Source: Thelephora terrestris (taxonomy: Eukaryota; Basidiomycota; Agaricomycetes; Thelephorales; Thelephoraceae). Taken from it: a stretch of DNA of 64,000 nt. Below the pieces are notes generated by a model. The model searched no databases, was not told where the DNA came from, and worked only from the letters and a program-made list of their open reading frames with translations. This document shows positions 9,449 to 19,689 of the stretch, piece after piece; positions within the stretch are counted from its first letter, which is position 1; every line of letters starts with the position of its first letter. Location of the stretch: contig WIUZ02000001.1 in NCBI GenBank assembly GCA_015956445.1, positions 558,001 to 622,000 on the forward strand, in the 5' to 3' direction. The translations under genes were made by a program, and so were the position numbers.

Positions 9449-10839
9449 TGTCATGAACGCGTGACATAGTAGCTAAGATCGCACAAGTGATTCAAGACAT
9501 TGGTCTTATTCGCAGTAATAAAAGTACAAAGACAGCTAACTGTCAGGGCCACTCTACCCCAACAACTACCAGTGCACTGAGCCGACTCCGCAGAGTACTC
9601 ACTAGTCCAACTAGCTTGTGAGAGAACGATCACGTCTCTATTCTTCCGGTAGGTTGTCCGAGGTCACTACAAGTCAGGTCGAAATCCTAAAGAGAAACCC
9701 AACCTAAACCGTACTTTGTTCGGTTTAACACGCAAGGGTTTATCTCTACAGCAGGATTGATGACTCCACCAGGTGATCGACTGGACGCTCGAGGTGTTCT
9801 AATACGAACGCTGGGGTTCTATAGTTACGAGGCGCAGTTGAGGCGCAGAGCGGGAGGGAGAGCAGATGGGGATGTCTTGGATCAAACAAGAAACTCTGAC
9901 TTGTCCTTAACTGCAACTGGGCTGAGAAGGGCAGAGGATTTCCTGAGGTAACAAAACTAAGGTACTACAATACAGCCACAGTTGCTACTTATACTAAAGG
10001 AGTGGCCATGACGTCAATACCCTAATATACCCTTATCAAGTCCGGACAAAGGGAGATAAGGAGTGTGAGAATGCTAAGTAAGGGAAGCGAACAAATATGA
10101 CGTGTGGGAGAATAAAGGACAAAGGGCTTTACTAGTGTGTGAAGGATTGCATAAAAGATAAGGAATGTCCGCAGGAAACATAGGGGTAAAGATAACACTA
10201 GTCCAAAAGAAAAGGGGGCATGGGGTCGTGAAAGTTCGTACCTGGGGATCTCACCCAAGGGCCAGGTGCCAATCTCCCTTTACATGGCCTCTGCCAGCTG
10301 GATTCGGGAGTAGAGACATTCAACATCCCTTGTTGTCTGTGGGTGGTAACAGCATCACGGACTAGTGGCAACCTCAACGTACGTCCGAACATGAGGTCGG
10401 GCCTAGACTCATGGGACATGAGGGATTACAGATTCGCCAGCGTTTCACGCTAACGGCTACTCCACATTCGCTGGGCTAAACAAAAGGAGTCTAAGGCACT
10501 CCTTTCGGATAACAGCGATTCCTTCCTCCGGTTAGGAGACTGTGATGTGTGACTGTCCACGTGTGTGATCAGGGTCCAGGGTTGGTCGTAATCGTAAAGT
10601 CATGAGGGGTCGTAAAAGGGGTTTGTGATGTCATAAAGGGGTCATCAGGGTCTTGAGACCTATTTTTAGTGCACGCGCGTTCTAGGCGTTCCGGAACAAA
10701 GTTCTTCCAAGGCCGTCCTGTGGGCCGAGGTGTCAGCTTGATGTAGTAAGCCGACGATGATGGTACAGGGGTGGAAGTTGATGTGACCCGGACCAATGAG
10801 GTTCGTCGAGGTAGGTCACATGAAGGATCACCAATCTAG

Positions 10840-10850
10840 GCTATAAGAAG
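10840..10850 (+). promoter_or_regulatory. TATA box of gene C (copy 2)
   Basis: GCTATAAGAAG lies about 70 bp upstream of the gene C start codon at 10913. Spacing and sequence fit a fungal core promoter. The corresponding part of copy 1 lies outside the window, so conservation cannot be checked. Confidence 0.4.
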
Positions 10851-10912
10851 GACGTCTTCTTGGAACCATCCTTGATCAGCAACACCAGCAACTTCCCCAT
10901 CATCTTACCAAC

Positions 10913-13900
10913 ATGTCTTTCCCCAACAACCATACCTACAAAGTTGCCAACGGCATCTCTACCATCTCCCGTATCGACCGTCATGCCACTGCTCGCAAGA
11001 CCTATGCCACTGCGGCGGGGACTCCCTATACCACTGATGACCAGGTATGGGGGAGGCCTAGAGCTTCGTGTGTTTGCACTAACGCCTTCCTCTAGGTAGA
11101 GGTTACGTTCTTTAGGCGTTGATGTCTAGCTAACAGCTTCTAGATCTTGGAGGTTGTCAAGGAGGTGGACGCCAAACGTCTCAGGGAGACGATCCCACAC
11201 TTGATGGGGTTGACCTGGGACAATGAGCTCTGGGTCCGTACGATGATTGCCGAGAAGGTGGCCTTCCAGATGAAGGGGAGGTTCGGGGAGCCGGAGCATC
11301 CGATCAAGAAGGAGCTCTGGTACACCCTGCAGAGGGGAATCTACGATCAGGACCTGTTGGAGCACGGAGCGACTGTTCCTCGGGCCGTCCATGTCAGGGT
11401 TGTGGGCCTGCTTACTGTTTGTGGGGCGCTAGAGGATTAGCGGATGGATGAGGAGTGTCGGGTCGAGTTTTGAACGGAGTGCTGGGAGTAGAGGTGAGAG
11501 GAGGAGGGATATCAAGCAAGAGTGACGACTCTGTTTGATACGGGTGGACGGGCGAATGATAATCTTGACAGAACTGACTCAGTTGCTGTACAAATGGTTC
11601 GAAGTCTTGATCGCTAAGACGTTCGAAATTGACAAGATATTCTATAACTGAATAGGGTAATTCAGTTGGTACTTCCCACCAAAGGACGATAATAGCAGGG
11701 GAGTGGGTATGAATGTCAGTGGTAAGATGGATGCGTGGACTGGGAAAATAGAAGGCGGGACTTATACTGAAGTAGACAGTCGCTAGGACGCTCTCAGTAG
11801 TGTCTGAGTTCCAAAGGAACTGATGATCGGCTCCTAAGAGGAAAGGAGGAGTAGTGACTCCGGCGTCGAGAGCTGCAAAGAGTCGGTAATAAGGGAAATG
11901 GGTGAGTAAACCGGCCGTTCGGTTTACTTGGAGACTTCTGATGAGTTTATACTCCCAGATAGATCTCCTGGCGTCGGGGATGACCGGGCGTTGGACTGGA
12001 CTAGTAGAGGGGAAGGGGTTTGGAGCACTAAACATACACTGGCAGGAGAATTCCTCAGCTTACTTTGTTTATTCAGGTTGTGGGTAGAGGAGTACAGAAG
12101 AGATTGAGAATGGGGAAAAGAAAGGAGCGAACACTCTTCCTTATATACCCAATCCTCTACAGGAGTCATTATTCTACAACGAGCCAAACAGGGATCAACA
12201 GGGTCTGTGCGTAGTTTAGGGCAGGGTAAATGAGTTAGAGAAGTGGGACTTTAGAACGGCGAATGACGAAACGAAATGGGATTAATAGCGAATGAGTCAT
12301 TAGAAGCACAATGGGGATTTCTCACGTTTCATGGTGGTAATAGAAGGCTAGTGGGGATTTCCCATGATCGATGGGGATTTCCCTCGTTTCATGGTAGCAA
12401 TAGAAGACTGATGGGGATTTCTCAGGATTTGATGGGATCGCGATTGGGGTTAAGGGTTCGTTTGTCCTAATTGGGACTTAAATGGACAATGATTCATTGT
12501 CTTCCCCTTTTGGCGTCTTATTGAGTCAGTCGTGTATAATCCAGGGGGATTATTGGTCTTTTCTTCCCATCGTCTCTTTTCCTCTCCCACAATTACCATT
12601 ACCACCCTCTTCTCTGAAACACCCTCTACTACTATGTCTGCCTACATTGCCAACAACGCCTTGCTCAATGCTGCCGCCACCCCCTTCGACTTCACTCCGT
12701 CCTTTGAGACGGACGCTCCCTTCGACGTGGAGCAACATTTGTATGATACCCCTGCCAACATCGCTCATGACAATCAGGTGGCGGTGGATTTCTTGACCGC
12801 TCATAGTGCTCCCACCGAGTTCTGGGAGCAAGCTGGATACGGAGACCCCAACAGGACTCGAAGGTGAGCTCCTGGGGTTACCCCCATGCAAGATGCGATG
12901 GAGCAAGAGAGGGAGGATAGGATCCTGAAGTTGGAGAAGAGGATGGATGTCATGTATGTCGTCGTCAACAGTCTCAATGAAGACTTCTCTCACTTTGCCT
13001 TGGAACATTGGAAACCTTTCCGGGAATCTCTCCTCCGATATTTCGGCCTTCAATGCCATGGAGCCTACTGCACCGATGTCGCTCCCCACTCCCCCATCGT
13101 CCCTCCGCCACCATCACGATCAGGGAGTTCCTCTCCCTCAGTCCCCTCCTTGAAGTCCTGTTCCGCTGAACTAGCCACAAAGCCTTTGGAGTCCGAGAGG
13201 GCAGAGATGGCAGTTAGAAGGTCGGGTCCTTAGTTTAGAGGCACGAGCCTCTAGGGAATCTGCGGGAAGCGAATGAACAGCGAGAGGGAAAGTCGGGATA
13301 CGAACGGGAGAACGAGACAGAAGACGACAGGAAAGCCAGAGAACGAAACTACCGATAACAAACAAAGGGAAACGTCGGGATACGTCGGGACAACAGAGTC
13401 AGAAATTGGGACACCAGCGGGACTTGAGAGACCAGAGGGACGACGAGAACGAGGGCGAGACGACGAGGGAACCGAAGGGAGGACCGTAGCAACGCTGCTA
13501 GGCCTCAGAAGAGAGAGAGAGAGAGAGAGGAAGAGAGAGAGAGGGAACGCTGCTGATTGATTGCTTGCTGGAGTTTATCGAATACAGGGGCCTTTATATA
13601 CAATACTGGGGGCTCTGAGAACGAAGGGACCAAAGGAAACGAACCAAAATGATGTCAAAGGACCTAATGACGCGTCTATGACATAGGGAAGGTGAGGGAT
13701 CGAAGGAAACAACGAAGGAAAGGAATGTGGTTGGAAAGTGAACCAGAGGGAGGCCTAGAGTCGAGAGCGGAGCGATCGATCGAGACGTGATTGGGACGCA
13801 GGGAATGGAGATAGGGAAATGTAAACTAAAGAAACAAGTCGCGATGGAGGATCAGGAAATGATCGGGACACAATCGGGACAAGTCGGGATGTAATCGGGG

Positions 13901-16670
13901 CACAATCGGGAGGAAACGCAAGGGAACAAAGTCCAAGGGGAACTGTCTACTAAGGAACGCAGGTCGCAGGTCTGGGGTCGAAGGGCGCAGGTCGCAGGTC
14001 TAAGTCGCAGGTCGAAAGGGAAAATGTCGGGAAGTCGCGAGGGAGAATAGGGAGAGAGGGACATGTGGTGAAGTGAAGGGACAGGCGAATCCTCATCGGG
14101 ACAATCGAGAATGCTGAGGGAAGTCATCCAGACCTCGCGCAGCGGTTGTCGATAGTCGAGTGAAGGTCGCAATTCCGGATAGTGTCCGAAATATGGTCAC
14201 GACACCGCGTCGTCAGATGGCGGTGAGGACCCAGAAGAAGAAAGAGCGCAAGAATCCGATGACTCGTACTGGTCAACGTTGTTGTCCCTCCGACAAGTCA
14301 CATCAGGTTCGGATGAAGTTGAAGGTGGAAGTGGCGGGTCTCCAGGACCGTTATGGATTCGCATTAGTGAGTGCAGCGTTGACGGACGTGAAGCGAGAGA
14401 TGTATGATAGTTTGTTCCACGATGTGTTGGGATGCAGGGAGTGTTGGCAAGACCCGGTAACTCAGGTGTATTCTTATTGTCCTCAGAGCGTCCATAATCC
14501 TCATCACTTCGCTCATCGTTGTCCGTATCCTCAGGACTGTCCTTGTGACGTGGATCCGTTTGTTCTTGTTTAAGCTTGTAATATCTGTTAGCTTTCTTTG
14601 TACTTTTATTTCTACGAATAAGACCAATGTCTCAAATTATCTGTTTGATTTTGAATAACATGTCACGTGTTCGTGACAGTCCGCCACGCCACCGCTTCCA
14701 CTAGTCTCTTGTGGTCGCTCGTTCGAGAGGGAGAAAGCCGGGTAGGTTCTCTGTTTGGATATTTGAGTATGACTCTCGATTAATCAAACGGCCCAGGTGG
14801 AACGATTGGAGCGCGAGGTGAAGGAGGCGAAGGCAGACATCCTTCGTTTGTCGGCGGAGGGTCTTCTGATGAAGGAGACTCTGGCCGCCTTCCAGCAAGG
14901 AACAAACAAAGCGTTGGAGGCAATGGTCGCCAACCATCAGGAGTTGATCGCCGGATTGAAGGTTAGAGATAACAACATCAAGGGTGTGCTAGCCAGGAGG
15001 GATGAAAAGGTAGCTTTCCTCATCTCGAAGACGAAATGAGGGAGGCTGACACTTCTTCTAGACTGAAGAACTCAAAAACGTGGTGGCCGTGTTGACGGCG
15101 CAGGTTGAGTCCTTGCAGGACAAGACCTGCAACTGCAAGGAGGGTCCTGTGTTGGTTGGTCAGGGGACAGCCGATGTTCCGTACGAGTTGGAGTACACCA
15201 ACGAGGTGGTACTCCCATCGCCTAACCCTTTGTCCTATGCCATGCCTCCAATCGAGAATGCGGTTCCCGTACCGACTCCGGCTCCGGCTTCCACTTTGGC
15301 CGCATCCGACAAGGAGAATTGTGGGTGCTGCGTCTTGCAGCCGATCCATCAATTGGTGAAGATCGAGGATGAGGTCATGGTCGTCGATCGGGCTGAAGAT
15401 GCTCCGAGGGTTGCCGAGGTACATCCGGTGACAAACACTGGGGGCAGACCCCTACTTACCCAGCAGGCAAATTGAGAGTTTTTTGAGAGCTTTTAAACAA
15501 TTTACTCAGGTTTTACCCAGTGGGTTAATTGTGAACAAATTCAAAACTTACCCACCACTTTGCCCATACTTTGATCAGTGGGTAAGTTTTGAATTTGTTC
15601 CGAACAAGTTGATCAGTTTACCCATGAGGTATTTCTTTGACAAAGCTCCAAGGGTTCTTTCACAAATTGCACAAAATGTGTCCACCACATTATCTGAGCC
15701 ACTCATCAAGAGTTCTTTCAAAACTTGCTCACAATACACTCAGTAACATACCCACCAGGTTCTCTTTGATGTAATCACAACAAACTCTTGATTTGCTCAG
15801 TTTTATGACAAACTCTCAACAAACCCACTGTGTACATGCTTGAACATGTTGTGGGCAAATCACTGGGTAATTTGTGAAAGAACTCTGGGCAAGTGGCTCA
15901 GGTCATGCAGTGGACACATTTTGTGCAATTTGTGAGTGAAAACTTGGGGTTTGTCAAAGAAGTACCTCATGGGCAAGCTGATGAGTTTGTTGAGAACAAT
16001 TTCAAAACTTACCCAGTGATCAAAGTGTGGGCAAAGTGGTGGGTAAGTTTTGAATTTGTTCACAATTAACCCACTGGGTAAAATCTGAGTAAATTGTTTA
16101 AAAACTCTCAAAAAACTCTCAATTTGCCTGCTGGGTAAGTAGGGGTCTGCCCCCAGTGAAAGGGGCAATGTTGCAGACGCTCTTGACGCCGTCCCGCCCA
16201 TTGTATGACCGCATCGGCTAATCCTTACCCTCAACCAGTTGAGTCGGATGGTGACCAGTCTGGTCGAGGTGAGGAGCGAGGATTCCGATATTGGGTCCAC
16301 CGTCCTTACCGACAGGTCGAGTCAGAGATCCAACTCCGCCACCAGCTTCGCCTCGCAAGACAGGATCCCACCCAGGGGTCCGACGAGGGAGACGGAGGGT
16401 CGCTTGATGACTACGTCGATAGTGCTGCCGAGCAGTCACCCGGTGATGGAGATGTGGGACCAGGTGTTCCGCAGTTCAGTGACATCTGGGAGGCTGATTG
16501 GTCCACTCGAAGGCATCTCTTCCTATCGGCTTGAACTAGTTGTTCAGCTGAGCGCCGAAGACGGTGACGCCATGTTCGGGGAGGTCCTTGCAAGAAGGGG
16601 CCAACACTACGATCTCCGGGATGGACAGTTGATGACCTTTAGGCCTGCCGTAGATAGAGTCGATTTCTGA
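10913..16670 (+). CDS. Gene C, copy 2, coiled-coil protein, split by two insertions
   Basis: Exon 1 (10913-11044) starts MSFPNNHTYKVANGIST. Exon 2 (from 11144) encodes ILEVVKEVDAKRLRETIPH, LTWDNELWVRTMIAEKVAF and LWYTLQRGIYDQDLLEHGA, and is interrupted by AB copy 3 (11392-14678). It resumes at 14684 and ends near 14741. The next exon (14797-15009) gives the coiled coil RLEREVKEAKADILRLSAEG. The exon from 15062 gives VVAVLTAQVESLQDKTCNC and the Pro-rich region, and is interrupted by the CACTA-like element at 15436-16158. The conserved end RPAVDRVDF stops at 16668. The introns (about 50-100 bp) match copy 1. Family unrecognised. Confidence 0.55.
11412..12035 (-). CDS. Gene A, copy 3
   Basis: The open frame has 207 codons from 12035 (MFSAPNPFPSTSPVQRPVI) to 11412, ending PSANPLAPHKQ just inside the element's left terminus. 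It keeps SIWEYKLIRSLQVNR, LLTHFPYYR, FLLGADHQFLWNSD and LWWEVPTELPYSV. The TATA box of the family lies upstream near 12142. Function unknown. Confidence 0.6.
   Translation of the reverse strand: MFSAPNPFPSTSPVQRPVIPDARRSIWEYKLIRSLQVNRTAGLLTHFPYYRLFAALDAGVTTPPFLLGADHQFLWNSDTTESVLATVYFSISPAFYFPSPRIHLTTDIHTHSPAIIVLWWEVPTELPYSVIEYLVNFERLSDQDFEPFVQQLSQFCQDYHSPVHPYQTESSLLLDIPPPLTSTPSTPFKTRPDTPHPSANPLAPHKQ
12634..14573 (+). CDS. Gene B, copy 3, split by an LTR-like insertion
   Basis: The ATG is at 12634 (MSAYIANNALLNAAATPF). It encodes the N-terminal and helical parts (EREDRILKLEKRMDVMYV) and the FALEHW block, then is cut by the element at 13167-14204. The C-terminal part follows with CRECW, YCPQS, HNPHHFAHRC and CPCDVD, ending DPFVLV. 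Together with copies 1 and 2 this shows that the Cys/His cluster is the best conserved part. Function unknown. Confidence 0.5.
13167..14204. mobile_element. LTR-like element of ~1.04 kb inside gene B of AB copy 3 (solo-LTR-like)
   Basis: It begins TGAACTAGCC and ends GGTCACGACA, with the 4-bp duplication CCGC on both sides (13163-13166 and 14205-14208). The undisturbed gene B of other copies confirms that this stretch is extra. It has a TATA-like TTTATATAC at about 13592, a GA-rich simple repeat at 13510-13550 and short repeats of GCAGGTCGCAGGTC near 13960-14020. There is no coding region of note. TG...CA ends and no internal genes suggest a solo LTR. The family is not recognised. Confidence 0.5.
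15436..16158. mobile_element. Second non-autonomous CACTA-like element, near-perfect fold-back
   Basis: The terminal inverted repeats start CACTGGGGGCAGACCCC and the two halves (about 15436-15730 and 15860-16158) are reverse complements for most of their length, around a centre of about 130 bp. The 3-bp duplication AAA flanks it (15433-15435 and 16159-16161). The first 11 bases equal those of the element at 6094-6620 but the rest differs, so the two are distinct families probably mobilised by related CACTA transposases. It interrupts gene C copy 2. Confidence 0.75.
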
Positions 16671-16858
16671 TGGGATGATGATAGCACTTTGTATAGCCAT
16701 GTTGTTACGATTTGCTGGGAATAGTACGCGCGTGTGTGTGTTTTGGAATGATTGGTGTGAAGGATAAAGAACGTGAAGCATTCAAACATAAGAAATGGTA
16801 AGAAGAGTTCGAAGAAAGAGCATGTTATAAAAAGTTTAAAAATACCATGTTCCTGACA

Positions 16859-17680
16859 GGATTGTGTACGCTCTGAGGGCAGTACGAGTACACTCGAGTT
16901 ACCAGATCCTGCCAACACTCTCAGCATCCCAACACATCATGAAACAAACTGTCATGCATCTCCCGCTTCACGTCCGTCAACGCCGCGCTCACTAATGTGA
17001 ACCCATAACGGTCCTGGAGACCCACTACCTCCACCTTCAACTTCATTCGAACTTGATGTGACTTGTCAGAGGGACGACAGCGTTGACCAGTACGAGTCAT
17101 TGGACTCTTGCGACTTTTCTTCTGGGTCCTCTCCAGAATCTGACGCCTCGGAACAGGACTCCAAGGAGGGGATTGAGGAAGAGGGACTCCCTGATCGTGA
17201 AGAAGGCGGAGGGACAATGGGGGAGTGAGGAGCTGCGTCGGTGCAGTAAGCTCCATGGCACCTATGGCCGAAGTACCTGAGGAGAGATTCCTGAAAAGGT
17301 TTCCAATGTTCCAAAGCAAAGTGAGAGAAGTCATCATTGAGACTGTTGACGACGACATACATGACATCCATCCTCTTCTCCAACTTCAAGATCCTGTCCT
17401 CCCTCACCTGTTCCATCGCATCACTCATCGGAGTAACGCCGGGAGCCCATCGTCGAGTACGGTTGGGGTCTTCATACCCAACTTGTTCCCAGAACTCGGC
17501 AGGGGCGTTATGAGCAGTCAAGAAGTCAATTGCGACCTCGTTGTCGTGAGCGATATTGGCGGGGGTGTCGTACAAGTGTTGCTCCACGTTGAGGGGAGCA
17601 TCCGTCTCGAAGGACAGGGAAAAGTCGAAGGGGGTAGCCGCAGCATTGAGCAAGGTGTTGTTGGCAGCGTAGGCAGACAT
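16859..17680 (-). CDS. Gene B, copy 4, 3' end displaced by element C
   Basis: The start is at 17680 (MSAYAANNTLLNAAATPF) on the minus strand. It keeps NVEQHLYDTPANIAHDNEVAIDF, the helix REDRILKLEKRMDVMYV, FALEHWKPFQESLLRYF, the Ser-rich linker and KLKVEVVGLQDRYGFTLVS, then runs into the right end of element C copy 2 within the Cys/His region. The remaining 3' untranslated part of this AB copy is at 9449-9540. Function unknown. Confidence 0.5.
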
Positions 17681-18266
17681 TTAGCAAGAGGGGTGGTTTG
17701 AGAGGGGAAGTTTTAGTGGTATTGGAGGGAAAGGAAAAGAGACGATGGGAGGAAAGAACCAATAATCCCCCTAGATTATATACGACCAAAGTCAATAGGA
17801 AACCGAAAGGGGAGAACAATAAGCCACCACTCATTAACATCCCAATTAGGGTAAACGAACCCTCAGCCCCAATTGCAATCCCATCAAAACTTGGGAAAAC
17901 CCCATCAATCATGGGAAATCCCCATCAATCATGGGAAATCCCCATTATATTCCTTTCGGACTCATTCGCTATTACTCCTCTATTACATATTCGTCATTCG
18001 TCGTTTTAAAGTCCCGCTTCTCTGACTCATTTACCCTACCCTAAACTACGCACAGACCATGTTGATCCCTGTTTGGTTCATTGTAGAATCATGACTCCTG
18101 TAGAGGATTGGGTGTATAAGGAAGAGCGTTCGCTCCTTTCTTTTCCCCATTCTCAATCTCTTCTGTACTCCTCTATGCATAACCTCAATAAACAAAGTAA
18201 GCTGAGGAATTCTCCTCACACCTTACCTTTTCTGACTCATTCAAGCAGGAATTCTCCTGCTAGTGT

Positions 18267-18884
18267 ATGTTCAGCGCTCCTAACCCATTCCCCTCTACCA
18301 GTCCCATCCAACGCCCAGTCATACCAGACGCCAGGAGATCTATCTGGGAGTATAAACTCATCAGAAGTCTTCAAGTAAACCGAACCGTCGGTTTACTCAC
18401 TCATTTCCCTTATTATCGCCCCTTCGCGGCCCTCGATTCTGGAGTTACTACTCCCCCCTTCCTTTTAGGAGCTGATCATCAGTTTCTGTGGAACTCAGAC
18501 ACTACTGAAAGTGTCCTAGCGACCGTCTACTTCAGTATAAGCCTGGCCTTCTACTTCCCTAACCCTCGCATCCATCTTACCACTAACGTTCATACCCACT
18601 CCCCTGCTATCATCGTCTTGTGGTGGGAGATTCCAACTGAATTACCTTACTCAGTTCTAGAATATCTCGTGAGCTTTGAACGTCTCAGCGACCAAGACTT
18701 CGACCCATTCATTCAGCAACTGAGTCAGTTCTGTCAAGACTACCACTCACCCGTTCACCCTTATCAGACCGAGTCACCACTCGCCCTTGATATTCCCCCT
18801 TCCCTCACCTCCACACCTGGGACTCCCCTCAATGTTCGACCCAACACTCCTCACCCGTCCGCTAATCCTCTAGCGCCCCTCTAA
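18267..18884 (+). CDS. Gene A, copy 4
   Basis: The open frame has 205 codons and starts MFSAPNPFPSTSPIQRPVI. It is co-linear with the other copies to PSANPLAPL, and the element's left terminus lies just downstream. It is the only A copy on the plus strand, in keeping with the inverted AB copy that carries it. Its TATA box, GGTGTATAAGG, is near 18112. Function unknown. Confidence 0.6.
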   Translation: MFSAPNPFPSTSPIQRPVIPDARRSIWEYKLIRSLQVNRTVGLLTHFPYYRPFAALDSGVTTPPFLLGADHQFLWNSDTTESVLATVYFSISLAFYFPNPRIHLTTNVHTHSPAIIVLWWEIPTELPYSVLEYLVSFERLSDQDFDPFIQQLSQFCQDYHSPVHPYQTESPLALDIPPSLTSTPGTPLNVRPNTPHPSANPLAPL

Positions 18885-18916
18885 ACAGTAAGCAGGCCCA
18901 CAACCCTGACAATAAG

Positions 18917-19680
18917 GACCCGAAAGTCATTCCGAGCAACTATCGCGCGTCGTTCCAAGTGACTACTGCAATGCAGCTTGCTGACGAACCGTGTAATTGT
19001 GCGTCGTGGGTTTCTCTTTTCTGCATCAAAACTTATCTAGCTGTGTATCTTTAGGCTCAGGCGAAGGCCACACCCGCGGAATTGTCTCTATCTCTACCCC
19101 CACCATGATCGGCCATCGATTTCTTCCGTGGCTTGCCACCAGCATCGTCATCTTTCTCTCCCCTCTATTCCTGCTTGGGGTCATGGTCTCTCTTGGTCCA
19201 GCCCCACCACTTCCCAATTGCGGCCTACAATCAGCTGGTTTGGGGATCAGCCTGGTCTCCGTCTACTGGGGTCTTACACTCCTGATGCTAGGTATGAATT
19301 CTGCCGCTGTTGAACACTGGCACCTCATAATTACTGAATAGGACAAACTGCTGCCCCTCAGTGGTTTGTTTTCAATTGGATCTTCTATGTGACCAATGGA
19401 TATACACAAAAGCATCGCTCGCATGTTTCCTTCATGCGGAAGGACAGGATGCAAAAGTTCCTGAACGAACGTCCATTTACGGTATTCATCCTTGGTGTCA
19501 TCCGAGCATCCATCCCTATTGGTATGTCCTGGTCCTTTCTTAATGGAATATTGCTCTTATTTTAGAACAAAGTGGTTACCGCCTCATCAACGATCGATGA
19601 TCTATGGATATCCTCACCAAACGCCGGGTAATACCTGCAAATTTCTGTGATGTTTAAACGCTGAGTTATGGACGTGTTGG
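18917..19680 (+). other. Exon-like stretches of an unrecognised gene upstream of the hAT gene
   Basis: From 18917 an open phase (DPKVIPSNYRASFQV, then CNCASW) continues the fragment at 9338-9448. Further on are hydrophobic stretches (FLPWLATSIVIFLSPLFLLGVMV near 19120-19190 and APQWFVFNWIFYVTNG near 19355-19400), separated by intron-like GT...AG segments (for example 19295-19341). I cannot tell whether they form one gene, perhaps a membrane protein, or belong to the 5' part of the hAT element. No family recognised. Confidence 0.25.
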
Positions 19681-19689
19681 TTTGCTTTG

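Larger units (their letters stand above)
11392..14678 (+). mobile_element. AB element copy 3, inserted in gene C
   Basis: Left end TGTCAGGGTTGTGGGCC at 11392, right end GTGTTCGTGACA at 14678. The flanks are GTCCA (11387-11391) and GTCCG (14679-14683), a 5-bp duplication with one later change. Gene C copy 1 shows the undisturbed site, GGGCCGTCCGCC. It contains an LTR-like insert at 13167-14204; without that it is about 2.25 kb. Genes A (minus) and B (plus) are present. It looks whole apart from the insert. Confidence 0.7.
9541..16858 (+). mobile_element. Element C copy 2 (TGTCAGGG...CCTGACA), carrying AB copy 3 and a CACTA-like insert
   Basis: The left end is TGTCAGGGCCACTCTACCCC and the right end is AATACCATGTTCCTGACA, giving 7-bp inverted termini TGTCAGG/CCTGACA. 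Subtracting AB copy 3 and the 723-bp CACTA-like element leaves about 3.3 kb. The first 1.3 kb before gene C shows no clear ORF and no primer-binding or pol-like sequence. TG...CA termini suggest an LTR-type element, but a single terminal-repeat-like body with a gene inside is atypical. It looks whole apart from the two insertions. Confidence 0.6.
9449..18911 (-). mobile_element. AB element copy 4 (minus orientation), split by element C copy 2
   Basis: On the plus strand the right terminus comes first (TGTCATGAACGCGTGACA at 9449) and the left terminus last (CACAACCCTGACA at 18911). The flanks are ACAAG (9444-9448) and ATAAG (18912-18916), a 5-bp duplication with one difference. Element C copy 2 (9541-16858) lies inside it near the 3' end of gene B. 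AB sequence on the two sides of C does not meet exactly, so some AB sequence was lost there. Without inserts about 2.15 kb of AB remains, with genes A and B. This is the outermost and so the oldest layer of this nest. Confidence 0.65.

Noticed and set aside
12550-13089. 179-codon minus-strand ORF opposite gene B
   Set aside because: It is the antisense frame of the conserved gene B; similar shadows occur opposite the other B copies.
13510-13550. GA-rich simple repeat as a regulatory GAGA element
   Set aside because: It is a short low-complexity run inside the LTR-like insert, with nothing to support a role.
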